This document shows, in pieces, positions 26,638-35,763 of a stretch of 64,000 nt of DNA. Every line of letters starts with the position of its first letter. Positions within the stretch are counted from its first letter, which is position 1. The stretch is from assembly GCF_004331675.1 (NCBI RefSeq), contig NZ_SJSN01000016.1:62001-126000 (forward strand). The letters run 5' to 3'. The stretch comes from Pedobacter frigidisoli (GTDB taxonomy: Bacteria; Bacteroidota; Bacteroidia; Sphingobacteriales; Sphingobacteriaceae). Both the position numbers and the translations under genes were made by a program. Below the pieces are notes generated by a model, which saw only the letters and a program-made list of their open reading frames with translations, was not told where the DNA came from and did no database searches.

Positions 26638-28908
26638 TTATACACATTTATCTACTTCAACTAGAGGAGAAGACAGTGTCTCATATTCTGCCTCTGCGGC
26701 TTTTAGCACCGCCAAATGAGAAACAAAGTAAGCCAAAGTACTTTCGGCACCTTGATTTCTATTTACACTATTAAACTGTAAACCATCAGCACAACCATGT
26801 GTCTCAAAATCGTACAAAGGAATATGTAAACTATTTCTTCCTAGAAACCATTCGTAACTGGTATGCATTAAAGATAGATATTGATCATCTTTAGTAATTT
26901 CGAAAGTTTTGGCATACAATAAAACCATTGCCATTGTCTCAATTGCTTGTTGATCGTAAATAGGATTCTTACTATGCTTTTTCATCCAACCATCATTACC
27001 AACTGGGTTTAAATATCCATTTTCGAAAGAAAATGTATTTAAAAATTTAATACTTTCCATTGCAATTTGATAAGATTCGGTATTTCCAGTTACCTCGTAA
27101 TGATGTAAGAGTGCTAAAGGCAGAATTGCATTATCATAGGTTAAAATGTTTTCGAACCAATGCCAATTACCGTCTCTATTTGTTTTATAAGAGTTCATCA
27201 AAGATGTTGCAAGCGTATTAATCTCCTTAACTAAAAGCTCATCTCCAGGATGCGCACAAAGATAATATGAAATGCCAATTATCGTATTAGCCCTACCTCT
27301 CAAATATTTCAAATCTTTGAAGTGCGACACTGAATGAGAGAAAAGTTCTCTACCAAACTCACGGTATGAGTTGTTTGGCGCAGCGGATATTAAATAACCT
27401 AGCGACCAAATTGTTCTACCAAATGAATCTTCTGAACCAACCTCATCTAAATAATTTCTATTAAAGCTTAAGAAGTTTCTAAAATTTCCATCCTCACTTT
27501 GCATGTATTGAATGAAACTCAAATAAATAGGCATCAACTTTAATGCTTGCTTATTTTTATCTTGCTCGTAAGCCATTAGCGCCAAAATAAGTGCCCTAGC
27601 ATTATCATCTATACAATAACCTTCTTTCAAATTAGGTATGCCAAAACGGGCATGTTGGATAATTCCAGTATCATCCGTTAATAATGAAATATGGTTTAGG
27701 TTTAACGCTGGCATGCTTTCTACGTCGATAATTGGCGGCGTAACTCGTTTTGGTTTTTCTCCAGCTGTTAAAGCATTATTTAAAACATCAAGATAAACGT
27801 TACCAATAGCAGGCCACCTTAACTTTAATCCATATTGATAAGCATTGCGCTTTAAATTTTCGTGTTTGCTTTTATCGCTAAGTAATTCGTTAACAATTGA
27901 AGCCAACTGCTTATCGTTTTTAAAATCGAATAATTTACCACGATTTTCTGCTAGCAATTCTTGAGCATGCCAATATGGTGTTGAAACAACAGCAGCACCT
28001 GCTCCAATCGCATAAGATAATGTTCCGCTGGTAATCTGCGCCTCATTTAAATATGGTGTAATGTATAAATAACAAGCTGTTAAATATTGATGAAGCTCAT
28101 TTTCAGAAACAAACTTGTTTACAAATGCGATATTATTTTCTACTCCTAGTTCTTTAGCTAAACTTTTAAGACTGTCGCGATACTCCTCTCCATTATGTTT
28201 TACAACTCCAGGATGTGTATTTCCAAGTATAACATACAAAACATCAGGATGTTGTGCAACGATGCTAGGCAAAGCTTTAATTACAGTTTCAAGTCCTTTG
28301 TTTCGGCTGATTAATCCAAAGGTAAAAAGCACTTTTCTATCACTGAATAATTTACTTTGAGCAACTTCATTATTTAAAATTGGTTCTAAATCTGGCACGC
28401 CATGCTCAATAAGTTTTATTGATGATTGCGGAATTTGATAAATACTGGTTAAGAATAAAACTGCCTTTTTACTCATCACCACAATTTTCGAAGATTTTAT
28501 TGCTATCTCCTTAATAATAGTTTGTTGCATGAAATTTGGTTCTTTTAAAACCGTATGCAAAATGGTAATGAAAGGTTTTTTTAATCTATTGATTAGCGAT
28601 AATAGGAATACACCGCTATTTCCTCCGAAAATTCCAAATTCGTGTTCAATAATACAAGTATCAACATCGCTATTGTTTATAAAATCTGCAGCCTCAATGT
28701 AATCTTGTTGATTTTGCTGACGGATAATAAACTTAACTTCATTTGGGTAATTATGTTCATGAGGATCATCAGATTCATTCATAGCTACAACAAAGCTATT
28801 TTCAGAATCGTAAGCGGGATTTAGACCTAAAGCGTTAACTAAATTTAAATTAAATGTAGCTAACCCACATTCACGTGGTGGGTAAGTGGAGATATAGGCT
28901 ATTTTCAT
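26638..28908 (-). CDS. GT4-type glycosyltransferase fused to an alpha/alpha-barrel glycosidase-like domain
   Basis: 756 residues. The N-terminal half (1-385) is a GT-B glycosyltransferase: KIAYISTYPPRECGLATFNLNLVNAL at the start, KVLFTFGLISRNKGLETVIKALP, and nucleotide-sugar-site-like TPYLNEAQITSGTLSYAIGAGAAVVSTPYWHAQEL. The C-terminal half (about 400-740) is helical, with repeats typical of six-hairpin glycosidases: YCIDDNARALILALMAYE, SFGRTIWSLGYLI, WHWFENILTYDNAILPLALLHHY and YDQQAIETMAMVLLYAK. It probably builds, or builds and trims, a surface glycan or glycoside. Which sugar is used is unknown. No signal peptide; cytoplasmic. Confidence 0.82.
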   Translation of the reverse strand: MKIAYISTYPPRECGLATFNLNLVNALGLNPAYDSENSFVVAMNESDDPHEHNYPNEVKFIIRQQNQQDYIEAADFINNSDVDTCIIEHEFGIFGGNSGVFLLSLINRLKKPFITILHTVLKEPNFMQQTIIKEIAIKSSKIVVMSKKAVLFLTSIYQIPQSSIKLIEHGVPDLEPILNNEVAQSKLFSDRKVLFTFGLISRNKGLETVIKALPSIVAQHPDVLYVILGNTHPGVVKHNGEEYRDSLKSLAKELGVENNIAFVNKFVSENELHQYLTACYLYITPYLNEAQITSGTLSYAIGAGAAVVSTPYWHAQELLAENRGKLFDFKNDKQLASIVNELLSDKSKHENLKRNAYQYGLKLRWPAIGNVYLDVLNNALTAGEKPKRVTPPIIDVESMPALNLNHISLLTDDTGIIQHARFGIPNLKEGYCIDDNARALILALMAYEQDKNKQALKLMPIYLSFIQYMQSEDGNFRNFLSFNRNYLDEVGSEDSFGRTIWSLGYLISAAPNNSYREFGRELFSHSVSHFKDLKYLRGRANTIIGISYYLCAHPGDELLVKEINTLATSLMNSYKTNRDGNWHWFENILTYDNAILPLALLHHYEVTGNTESYQIAMESIKFLNTFSFENGYLNPVGNDGWMKKHSKNPIYDQQAIETMAMVLLYAKTFEITKDDQYLSLMHTSYEWFLGRNSLHIPLYDFETHGCADGLQFNSVNRNQGAESTLAYFVSHLAVLKAAEAEYETLSSPLVEVDKCV

Positions 28909-29044
28909 ATGTATTTCAAAAGATTAGATACTTAAATAACATACAATTACCTAAATAGTTTGGGATTCACTCAATTTACACTTTTAAAAGCTAAAACAAT
29001 ACGTTTTAGATGCTTGTTAGTAAGTAAAAATGTAAAACTTTGTT

Positions 29045-29812
29045 ATGAGATCGATTTGGAAAGGTTCAATTGGGTTTGGTTTGGTTAACATTCCTGTCAA
29101 ATTATTTTCGGGAGTGCAGAATAGTAACCTCGATTTAGATATGCTTGATGAACGCGATCATGCTAAAATTAAGTTTCTTCGTATTAACGAGAATTCACAC
29201 AAGGAAGTTCCTTATGAAAAAATAGTAAAAGGATATTTTTTGAAAGATAAGTACATCATTCTCGATAAACATGATTTTGAAGAAGCGGCTCCCGAAAAAA
29301 CCAAAATAATTGAGATAGAAAATTTTGTTGATATCAAGGAAATTAATCCTGTTTATTATGAAACCTCCTATTATACTGAGCCAGAAAAACAGGGTAGAAA
29401 AGCTTACACTTTACTATTAAAAGCATTAGAAAAATCTGGAAAAGCTGGTGTTGCCCGTTTCGTGCTTAGAAATACAGAAAACCTTTGCGTCATTCATCCA
29501 ATGGAAAATGTGATTGTAATCACCAAAATCAGATTTGAGCAAGAAATAAGGAGTTTATCGGAAATTACCAAAGTGGAAGACATTAACATTACTAAGAAAG
29601 AAATGGATGTTGGTTTAGCATTGATTAAGCAATACAGTTCTAAATTCGATTTAAGCACTTTTAAAGACGATTATAGTGATGAACTTTTGAAAATAATTAA
29701 AGCCAAGGCCAAGGGAATGCGTGCAACTGTTAAGAAAATGAAACCTCAGAAAGCAACAAGTGATGATTTATACGAACAATTGATGCAGAGTTTAGGTTCA
29801 AAGAAAGCCTAG
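29045..29812 (+). CDS. ku: Ku protein for non-homologous end joining
   Basis: 255 residues. The family opening MRSIWKGSIGFGLVNIPVKLF is diagnostic, followed by the Ku core (LDMLDERDHAKIKF, VPYEKIVKGYFLKDKYIIL, VYYETSYYTEPEKQGRKAYTLLLKAL, GVARFVLRNTENLCVIHP) and a basic C-terminal tail (KAKAKGMRATVKKMKPQKA). Bacterial Ku homodimers thread onto double-strand DNA ends and recruit LigD. No LigD is in this window. The tail likely aids DNA binding. Monocistronic with a strong terminator. Confidence 0.96.
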   Translation: MRSIWKGSIGFGLVNIPVKLFSGVQNSNLDLDMLDERDHAKIKFLRINENSHKEVPYEKIVKGYFLKDKYIILDKHDFEEAAPEKTKIIEIENFVDIKEINPVYYETSYYTEPEKQGRKAYTLLLKALEKSGKAGVARFVLRNTENLCVIHPMENVIVITKIRFEQEIRSLSEITKVEDINITKKEMDVGLALIKQYSSKFDLSTFKDDYSDELLKIIKAKAKGMRATVKKMKPQKATSDDLYEQLMQSLGSKKA

Positions 29813-29835
29813 TTCTACAAAAACCTATATATTAA

Positions 29836-29873
29836 ACAAATAGCCCATGATTTTAATCATGGGCTATCTGTTT
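29836..29873. terminator. Terminator after ku
   Basis: ATAGCCCATGATT pairs with AATCATGGGCTAT around a two-base centre. T and A residues flank it, so it may serve both the convergent ku gene and the esterase gene. Confidence 0.75.
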
Positions 29874-29907
29874 AAAATTGCTAATTTAAAGTATAATTAG
29901 ATTATCA

Positions 29908-31026
29908 TTATTTAAAAGCAGCTTTTAATTGATCTGCGGTATAAGCTTGAGCTGCCTTAGCTTCAGGTACGGCGATTGTCATTCCAAAAAACTCGTGAGT
30001 TACGCCTTCGTAATTTCTGCTATTTACTTTTACACCAGCATCAGATAATTTATTTGCCAACATCGTTCCATCATCATGCAATGGATCAATTTCTGCAGTA
30101 ATAATTGTAGTTGGTGGCAATCCTTTCAAATTGGCATTTACTAAAGATATTTTTGGATCTTGGGCTTCAATCATGTTATTCAAATATTTTTCAGTAAACC
30201 AAGTCATCATTGCTTTGTTCAGGGGTTTAGCCATAGCATACATTTTGTAAGATTCTGTATTCATATCTGCTTGTGCTATTGGATAAACTAAAACCTCATG
30301 TATTGGAATCATTATTTTTCTATCTCTAGCCATTATTGATACATTGGCAGCTAAGTTTCCACCAGCACTTTCACCAACAACAGCGATTTTAGCTGGATCA
30401 GCCTTTAAACTGGCTGCATTTTTTACAGCCCACTCATAAGCCGCAAAAGCGTCATTATGTGCAGTAGGGAATTTATTTTCTGGCGCTAGTCTGTAAGCTA
30501 CAGAGATCACAACGGCTCCGACTTGTTCTGCTAAACCTTGTGCTGATGAATTATAAACGTCTAAGTTTGCAATTACAAATCCGCCTCCATGATAATAAAC
30601 AATTAAAGGAAACGGACCATTACCCGATTTTGGAGTGTAAATTCTTAAGTGAATTTTACCACCACTTACATCAATATCTTTTCCCATCGTATCTACTTTC
30701 GATGCCGGAATAGTAATGTTATTTTCTTTCACCAAATCCATCACAGCATCTGTAGGCGTATGATTTTTACGGGCATCAATTGCACTTAAAGACTCAATAG
30801 GTCCATCGCCATAGCTTCCCAGTTTTTCTATTACAGTTTGCATTTCTGGTTTAATTGTCTTTCCCCATTCTGGAGCAGGTCCGGCTGGTTTTAGTGCCGT
30901 AATAGAAACCGTAGAATCTATTGTTAAAGAATCCGTTGTTTTAGTTCTGGTTTCGCTCGTACATGCAGAAATAGAGATTGCAACTGCACAAACGGCAGAA
31001 GAAAGTTTTAATAAATTGGTTTTCAT
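29908..31026 (-). CDS. Alpha/beta hydrolase (HSL-type esterase) lipoprotein
   Basis: 372 residues with a lipobox (ISISAC, Cys22). The hormone-sensitive-lipase family motifs are the oxyanion HGGG (VYYHGGGFVIANLDVY) and the nucleophile GESAGGN, followed by the catalytic Asp in ITAEIDPLHDDG and His in GVTHEFFGM. Members hydrolyse short-chain esters. The lipoprotein signal suggests action in the periplasm or outer membrane. The linker (residues 40-100) is predicted helical. The substrate is unknown. It is divergent from the SpoIIAA-like gene. Confidence 0.9.
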   Translation of the reverse strand: MKTNLLKLSSAVCAVAISISACTSETRTKTTDSLTIDSTVSITALKPAGPAPEWGKTIKPEMQTVIEKLGSYGDGPIESLSAIDARKNHTPTDAVMDLVKENNITIPASKVDTMGKDIDVSGGKIHLRIYTPKSGNGPFPLIVYYHGGGFVIANLDVYNSSAQGLAEQVGAVVISVAYRLAPENKFPTAHNDAFAAYEWAVKNAASLKADPAKIAVVGESAGGNLAANVSIMARDRKIMIPIHEVLVYPIAQADMNTESYKMYAMAKPLNKAMMTWFTEKYLNNMIEAQDPKISLVNANLKGLPPTTIITAEIDPLHDDGTMLANKLSDAGVKVNSRNYEGVTHEFFGMTIAVPEAKAAQAYTADQLKAAFK

Positions 31027-31170
31027 AGGGTTAATTTTTTGTTTTTATAAATGTTGTTTCTATAACGTTATCAATTAGATAAGTGTTTTTAAAGCTTTAC
31101 AACCGTATAGAATTTTATTAAAGATCAAACATCTTCGACAATTGGGTTGTTCTTAAAAAAACTAATAATT

Positions 31171-31539
31171 ATGTTAACAGAAATAACAGGCTTACCAGAT
31201 AATATTTTTGGAGTGAGGGCTACCGGAGAAGTTACTAGTGATGATTTGAAAAATGTTTTATTGCCAGGCTTAAAAAGAACGGCTGAACGTTTTGATGAAA
31301 TAAGGTATTTGTTGGTTTTAGAAACCGATGTAAAAAATTTTACTGCAGGTGCGTGGGTTCAGGATGCTAAGGCTGGGTTACAAAATTTCACCAAGTGGAA
31401 AAAAATTGCAGTAGTAAGTCATGAAAAAGGTGTAGAATGGTTTACAGATGTGTTTACAATTGCAACGCCTGGAAGCTCTAAAGGTTTTAAACCTGATGAA
31501 TTAGAGGAGGCAAAAGCTTGGTTAATAAATGAGGAATAA
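31171..31539 (+). CDS. SpoIIAA-like (STAS-superfamily) protein
   Basis: 122 residues from the ATG at 31171; an upstream TTG at 31147 adds eight weak residues. The fold matches the SpoIIAA-like family: an N-terminal strand VRATGEVTSDDLKNVLLPGLKR, then RYLLVLETDVKNFTAGAWVQDAKAGLQNFTKWKKIAVVSHEKGVEWFTDVF, then a C-terminal helix DELEEAKAWLINEE. STAS-fold proteins act as switch or lipid-binding modules. It starts a run with a Lys-rich small protein (10-base gap) and MscS (19-base gap), so an envelope-stress role is possible. Confidence 0.75.
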   Translation: MLTEITGLPDNIFGVRATGEVTSDDLKNVLLPGLKRTAERFDEIRYLLVLETDVKNFTAGAWVQDAKAGLQNFTKWKKIAVVSHEKGVEWFTDVFTIATPGSSKGFKPDELEEAKAWLINEE

Positions 31540-31549
31540 TTATATCGTT

Positions 31550-31702
31550 ATGAAAGATTCAAAAACATCGGCAGAGCAAAGCAAGGCTACAGCACCGAAA
31601 AATGAGAAAGCTAAAGGTGCAGATGAAAAGGTAACATCAGCCAAAGATGCAAGCAAGGTAAGTGTTACTAAAGATGCTCCATCAAAACACAACAAACCTT
31701 AA
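31550..31702 (+). CDS. Small Lys/Ala/Ser/Thr-rich protein
   Basis: 50 residues from ATG to TAA, 10 bases after the SpoIIAA-like gene and 19 before mscS. The composition is dominated by Lys, Ala, Ser, Thr and Asp, with repeated AKDA / TKDA / SKHNKP-like words and no hydrophobic segment. It is likely disordered and basic. No family was recognised. Nucleic-acid or anionic-surface binding is a guess from composition. The tight spacing to both neighbours supports that it is real. Confidence 0.55.
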   Translation: MKDSKTSAEQSKATAPKNEKAKGADEKVTSAKDASKVSVTKDAPSKHNKP

Positions 31703-31721
31703 TTAACATTCTACCAGTTAT

Positions 31722-32528
31722 ATGATATTAGCAAATGTTAATATAAATCGTTTTTATGATAAAGCCTATGATTGGGTAATTGATAAGGGTCCATCGATAT
31801 TACTAGGGATTGGGGTTCTATTTATAGGACTATGGCTTATAAAGCTATTTAGTAGGTGGATTAGGACTGGAATGACAAAAAAGTCTGTTAATCCATCATT
31901 GGCTCCATTTCTATGTAGTCTTGTTGTAATTGTTTTAAGAGTTCTATTGATCCTTACCGTTATGCAAATAATTGGTATAAAATTAACTTTCCTAACAGTA
32001 CTGATTGGTGGAATGGGCGTCGCCGCTGGTCTAGCTTTATCTGGAACACTCCAAAACTTTGCAAGTGGCGTATTGATATTGCTATTAAAGCCTTTTGTTG
32101 TTGGCGATAATATTATCGCTCAGGGTCAGGAGGGAACAGTAACATCTATCCAAATTTTTTACACTATTATTAAGACATTCGATAATAGAACTGTTGTTAT
32201 TCCAAATGGGAAGTTATCAAATGAGGTAATTATAAACATTAGTCGCGAGGGCAGTAGAAGATTAGATATAGAAATAAAGTTTAGTTATGGTATTGAATAT
32301 GATGAAATAGCGGCTATATTTAACAAAACTGTGGAGGAGTTTAAAGACTGTCTTAAAACTCCAGAACGCAGAATTGGAGTATCAGCTTTAGAAGATAGTG
32401 GTTATAAAGTGAGTATGAATGTTTGGGTAAACGCCCATGGATTTACAGATACTAAACTTGCTTTTCAGGAAGAGTTGATGAAAAACCTTAAACAAGGAGG
32501 GGTGAAACTTCCAGGAATTGGAGATTAG
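31722..32528 (+). CDS. mscS: Small-conductance mechanosensitive channel, MscS family
   Basis: 268 residues. Three N-terminal membrane segments (ILLGIGVLFIGLWLIKLF, SLVVIVLRVLLILTVMQII, then the pore helix FLTVLIGGMGVAAGLALSGTLQNFASGVLILLLKPF) are followed by the cytoplasmic beta domain (VVGDNIIAQGQEGTVTSIQIFYT, RTVVIPNGKLSNEVIIN). The pore Gly/Ala pattern GGMGVAAGLALSGTLQNFASG matches MscS. It releases osmolytes on hypo-osmotic shock. Its stop codon directly abuts the stop of the convergent response regulator gene. Confidence 0.95.
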   Translation: MILANVNINRFYDKAYDWVIDKGPSILLGIGVLFIGLWLIKLFSRWIRTGMTKKSVNPSLAPFLCSLVVIVLRVLLILTVMQIIGIKLTFLTVLIGGMGVAAGLALSGTLQNFASGVLILLLKPFVVGDNIIAQGQEGTVTSIQIFYTIIKTFDNRTVVIPNGKLSNEVIINISREGSRRLDIEIKFSYGIEYDEIAAIFNKTVEEFKDCLKTPERRIGVSALEDSGYKVSMNVWVNAHGFTDTKLAFQEELMKNLKQGGVKLPGIGD

Positions 32529-32903
32529 TTAAAATTGCTTTCTTAAAAGGGCGTAAATTTTATCCATTAATTCATCGATGTTGAAAGGTTTAGCCATAAA
32601 ATCATCTGCAGAAATTCCATCTAATGTGTAGTTAGAAGAATTGTAACGGGCAGAAATCATTAAAACAGGAATGTGATTAGTAGAATCGGTTTCCTTTAAT
32701 TCCTTAAGAAGTACTCTGCCATCGAAATCGGGCAGCATGATATCCATTATAACAACATCGGGGCAAAATTCCTGAACATGATTTAAAAAATTGGCACCTT
32801 TATTTAAACCAGCTACATTAAAAGCTTCGCTTTCCAAAATAAGCGTAATAACATCTAGAATTGCATGGTTATCTTCTATAACCAAAATGTTTTTCTTTGC
32901 CAA
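32529..32903 (-). CDS. Single-domain response regulator
   Basis: 124 residues made only of a receiver domain: acidic pair E10-D11, phosphoacceptor D54 (VVIMDIMLPD), S/T in VLMISARYN, and K in FMAKPF. No output domain, so it works through protein contact or phosphotransfer. It is divergent from the bacteriophytochrome gene with a 140-base gap, so it may belong to that light-signalling set. Its stop abuts the mscS stop, leaving no spacer. Confidence 0.92.
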   Translation of the reverse strand: MAKKNILVIEDNHAILDVITLILESEAFNVAGLNKGANFLNHVQEFCPDVVIMDIMLPDFDGRVLLKELKETDSTNHIPVLMISARYNSSNYTLDGISADDFMAKPFNIDELMDKIYALLRKQF

Positions 32904-33043
32904 GGTTGGGATGATTGTTTAAAATTTGAACAAATATATAATAAAATATAAATCCAAAAACCCAATTTAGCTAATTAGAGTCATTCTAAAAAAAGCTTAA
33001 TAATTATTAATTCGATAATCTATTTATAAGATCTAAATTTAGT

Positions 33044-35257
33044 ATGAATAAATTTTCTGTTGATTTAACCAATTGTGATAAGGAACCGATCCATGTTCCT
33101 GGCAAAGTTCAATCACATGGTTTCTTAATCGCAATAGATAAAGCCAATTTTAACATCACATATATTAGTGAAAACGCCATAAACTTCATTGGAGAATTTG
33201 CCAAAAATTTGTTAGAAAAGCCAATTGCCATACTCTCAAATTTTATTGAGCAAAATGAACAAAAGTTTGATATGGAAGATTTATTGAAACTTGGGATTGT
33301 TAAAAAAAGTTTTGATGGTGTAAGTCCATATCCTGTAGAAATTAAGGGTAAGCCATTTTATTTGATTATTTCCGCGTCGGTAAATGATTGGCTTTTTGAG
33401 TTTGAGCCTGTAACTTTACAATACGATATTCAAAGCTTAATCGGTCGCTCCGCATCCGTAATGCTTCAGGGTAAAAATGTTTTTGCTTTACTAAAAGCAG
33501 CTGCAGCAGAGGTAAAAAAACTTATTAATTACGATCGAATCATGATTTATAAGTTCTTAGATGATGGCCATGGAGAAGTAGTAGCCGAGGAAAAGGAAGA
33601 AAATCTAGAACCATTTTTTGGTTTGCATTATCCAGCTTCTGATATACCAAAACAAGCAAGAGATTTATATAAATTAAATTTAACCAGGTTAATTGCTGAT
33701 GTGAATACAGAAGACTCCCAAATTATTACATATAAGCAGAACGAGCCGTTGGATTTAACAAACGGTGGTTTACGAGCGGTTTCCCCAATTCATATTCAAT
33801 ATTTAAAGAATATGGGCATTTATTCGAGTTTCAGTATTTCGTTAATTGCGCATGGCGAATTATGGGGACTCATCGCATGCCATAATTATAGTCCTAAGTT
33901 TATTGATTATAAAGCACGGGAAGGTTCTAAGCTTATTGGTGAAATTCTATCCTCTGCATTAGAATACCGTCAAGGTGAGGAAGATTCGGAAACACTCAAG
34001 CAATTTAAGGATACAGCCACATTGCTTACGGATTACCTAAACAGGGATAAATATCTTATTGATGCATTAGCTGGCCACGATAGAACACTTTTAAACGTTA
34101 CTAAAGGCACGGGTGCGGCTATTATTTTTGAGGGCAATTTGAAAACTTTAGGTGTTGTGCCCGATGATAAAGACATTTGGGAGCTTGCCGAGTGGATAAA
34201 AACAAACAGTGATGAATCTATTTATTATACACATAGACTGTCAGAAATATTTCATCCAGCAAAAAAATATAAGGAAATCGCCTCTGGTATTTTATCTTGC
34301 TCAATAAGCAAAGATCCTGATGAAGTAATGATTTGGTTTAAGCCAGAGCAAATTGCTACCGTAAATTGGGCTGGAAATCCTGACAAGCCAGCTACGGCCT
34401 CAGAGAATGGTATGTTAAACATGTCTCCCAGAAAATCTTTCGAAACATGGTCGCAAGTGGTTAGCAACACTTCAGAAAAGTGGTTGAGTGAAGAAATTAC
34501 ATCTGTGTTGCGTATTCGTGAGGTTATTATCACCTATATTAATAAGAAAGCGAATGAGATTCGGTTATTAAATGAGAAATTACAAGCGGCGTATGAAGAG
34601 CTTGATACATTTAGCTACACCATTTCTCATGATTTAAGAACACCACTTACCTCGATAAAAACCTATGCAGAATTAATACTTAAAAATAAAAGTATTGATG
34701 AAAGTGGTAGAAAAATGTTGGATAGGATTTTAATTGGTGCCGATAAAATGAATTTCTTAATTAAGGAAATTCTCAACTTGGCAAGAGTTGGCCGTTTAGA
34801 GATCAATTTTGAAACAGTTAACATGCAATCTTTGTTAAATGAAATAAGTACCGAGGTTTGGGCGGCTTTTAAAGCAGACAATGCCGAACTTATTTTAGGG
34901 CAAATGCCAGAACTAAAAGGTGATAAAACAATGATTGTACAGGTTTTTACTAACCTGATCAGTAATGCGGTAAAATACTCTGTAATGGTTGAAAAACCAA
35001 AAATAGAGGTTACTGCGTACATTGATGGAGGAGAAACTATATATGCGATTAAAGATAACGGTATGGGAATTGATAACCGTTATTATGACAGGGTTTTTGA
35101 GCTTTTTAAGCGCATGGATAATGTTAAGGATATTGAAGGAACAGGGGTTGGACTAGCTATTGTAAAACGAGTTGTAGAAAGACACAACGGACGAGTATGG
35201 TTCGAAAGTAAATTGAATGTTGGTTCTACCTTTTATGTAGCTTTTAAAAATAGATAA
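33044..35257 (+). CDS. bphP: Bacteriophytochrome-type histidine kinase
   Basis: Red/far-red photoreceptor kinase of 737 residues. The PAS domain (1-110) has the bilin-attachment cysteine C11 in the TNCDKEPIHVPG context. The GAF domain (130-300) has the chromophore-pocket HYPASDIP motif and SPIHIQYLKNMGI. The PHY domain covers about 310-500, and HisKA carries H529 (FSYTISHDLRTP). HATPase_c contains N and G boxes (NLISNAVKYS, IKDNGMGID, GTGVGLAIVKRV). The downstream regulator and heme oxygenase supply a phosphotransfer partner and biliverdin. The start at 33044 has no strong upstream box. Confidence 0.96.
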   Translation: MNKFSVDLTNCDKEPIHVPGKVQSHGFLIAIDKANFNITYISENAINFIGEFAKNLLEKPIAILSNFIEQNEQKFDMEDLLKLGIVKKSFDGVSPYPVEIKGKPFYLIISASVNDWLFEFEPVTLQYDIQSLIGRSASVMLQGKNVFALLKAAAAEVKKLINYDRIMIYKFLDDGHGEVVAEEKEENLEPFFGLHYPASDIPKQARDLYKLNLTRLIADVNTEDSQIITYKQNEPLDLTNGGLRAVSPIHIQYLKNMGIYSSFSISLIAHGELWGLIACHNYSPKFIDYKAREGSKLIGEILSSALEYRQGEEDSETLKQFKDTATLLTDYLNRDKYLIDALAGHDRTLLNVTKGTGAAIIFEGNLKTLGVVPDDKDIWELAEWIKTNSDESIYYTHRLSEIFHPAKKYKEIASGILSCSISKDPDEVMIWFKPEQIATVNWAGNPDKPATASENGMLNMSPRKSFETWSQVVSNTSEKWLSEEITSVLRIREVIITYINKKANEIRLLNEKLQAAYEELDTFSYTISHDLRTPLTSIKTYAELILKNKSIDESGRKMLDRILIGADKMNFLIKEILNLARVGRLEINFETVNMQSLLNEISTEVWAAFKADNAELILGQMPELKGDKTMIVQVFTNLISNAVKYSVMVEKPKIEVTAYIDGGETIYAIKDNGMGIDNRYYDRVFELFKRMDNVKDIEGTGVGLAIVKRVVERHNGRVWFESKLNVGSTFYVAFKNR

Positions 35258-35258
35258 A

Positions 35259-35678
35259 ATGAAAACGCCAGATATTTTTTACGTAGAGGATGATGTAGAT
35301 TATGCATTTTTTATGCAAAGTGCGCTACAAGAGGTTAAAGATGATTTAAGTTTAACAATTGTAGAGGATGGTGCTGAAGCCCTAGCACGACTACAGAGCT
35401 TTGCTGAAAGTAAAACAAAACCGAAGTTAATTTTATTGGACTTAAATCTCCCAGGTTTATCTGGCTTAGATTTATTGAAATTTATAAGAAATATTCCTTA
35501 TTTAAAAACTATTCCTGTTATCCTGTTCTCTACATCTGATAACCCCGATGATGTAAAGGCATCGATAGAATTTGGGGCCAATGCCTACCTTACAAAACCT
35601 GTTGGTTACGATAACCTTATAAAATGTGTTCATTCTGTACACGACTTTTGGTTTAACCAGCACTTAAGATTAAATTAA
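35259..35678 (+). CDS. Response regulator paired with the bacteriophytochrome
   Basis: 139 residues, receiver only: acidic pair D11-D12 (YVEDDVDY), phosphoacceptor D61 (LILLDLNLPG), T in FSTSDN and K in YLTKPV. It resembles Rcp1-type regulators, which are usual partners of phytochromes. It starts two bases after the kinase stop, so the pair is translationally linked. A stable hairpin follows. Confidence 0.93.
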   Translation: MKTPDIFYVEDDVDYAFFMQSALQEVKDDLSLTIVEDGAEALARLQSFAESKTKPKLILLDLNLPGLSGLDLLKFIRNIPYLKTIPVILFSTSDNPDDVKASIEFGANAYLTKPVGYDNLIKCVHSVHDFWFNQHLRLN

Positions 35679-35695
35679 ACAATACAAATGATATG

Positions 35696-35730
35696 AAGAT
35701 TCGAGTTGACTAATTCGAATCTTTTGTTTT
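35696..35730 (+). terminator. Probable terminator between the response regulator and heme oxygenase genes
   Basis: AAGATTCGA (35696-35704) pairs with TCGAATCTT (35715-35723) and is followed by TTGTTTTTATAA. It would partly separate the sensor pair from the oxygenase gene. Confidence 0.65.
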
Positions 35731-35763
35731 TATAACCTTTTAAATATTAGATAAATCCGAAAA

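Noticed and set aside
29045-29812. Ku as a phage Gam-like protein
   Set aside because: The opening SIWKGSIGFGLVNIPVKLF and the basic C-terminal tail are those of bacterial NHEJ Ku, and no phage genes flank it.
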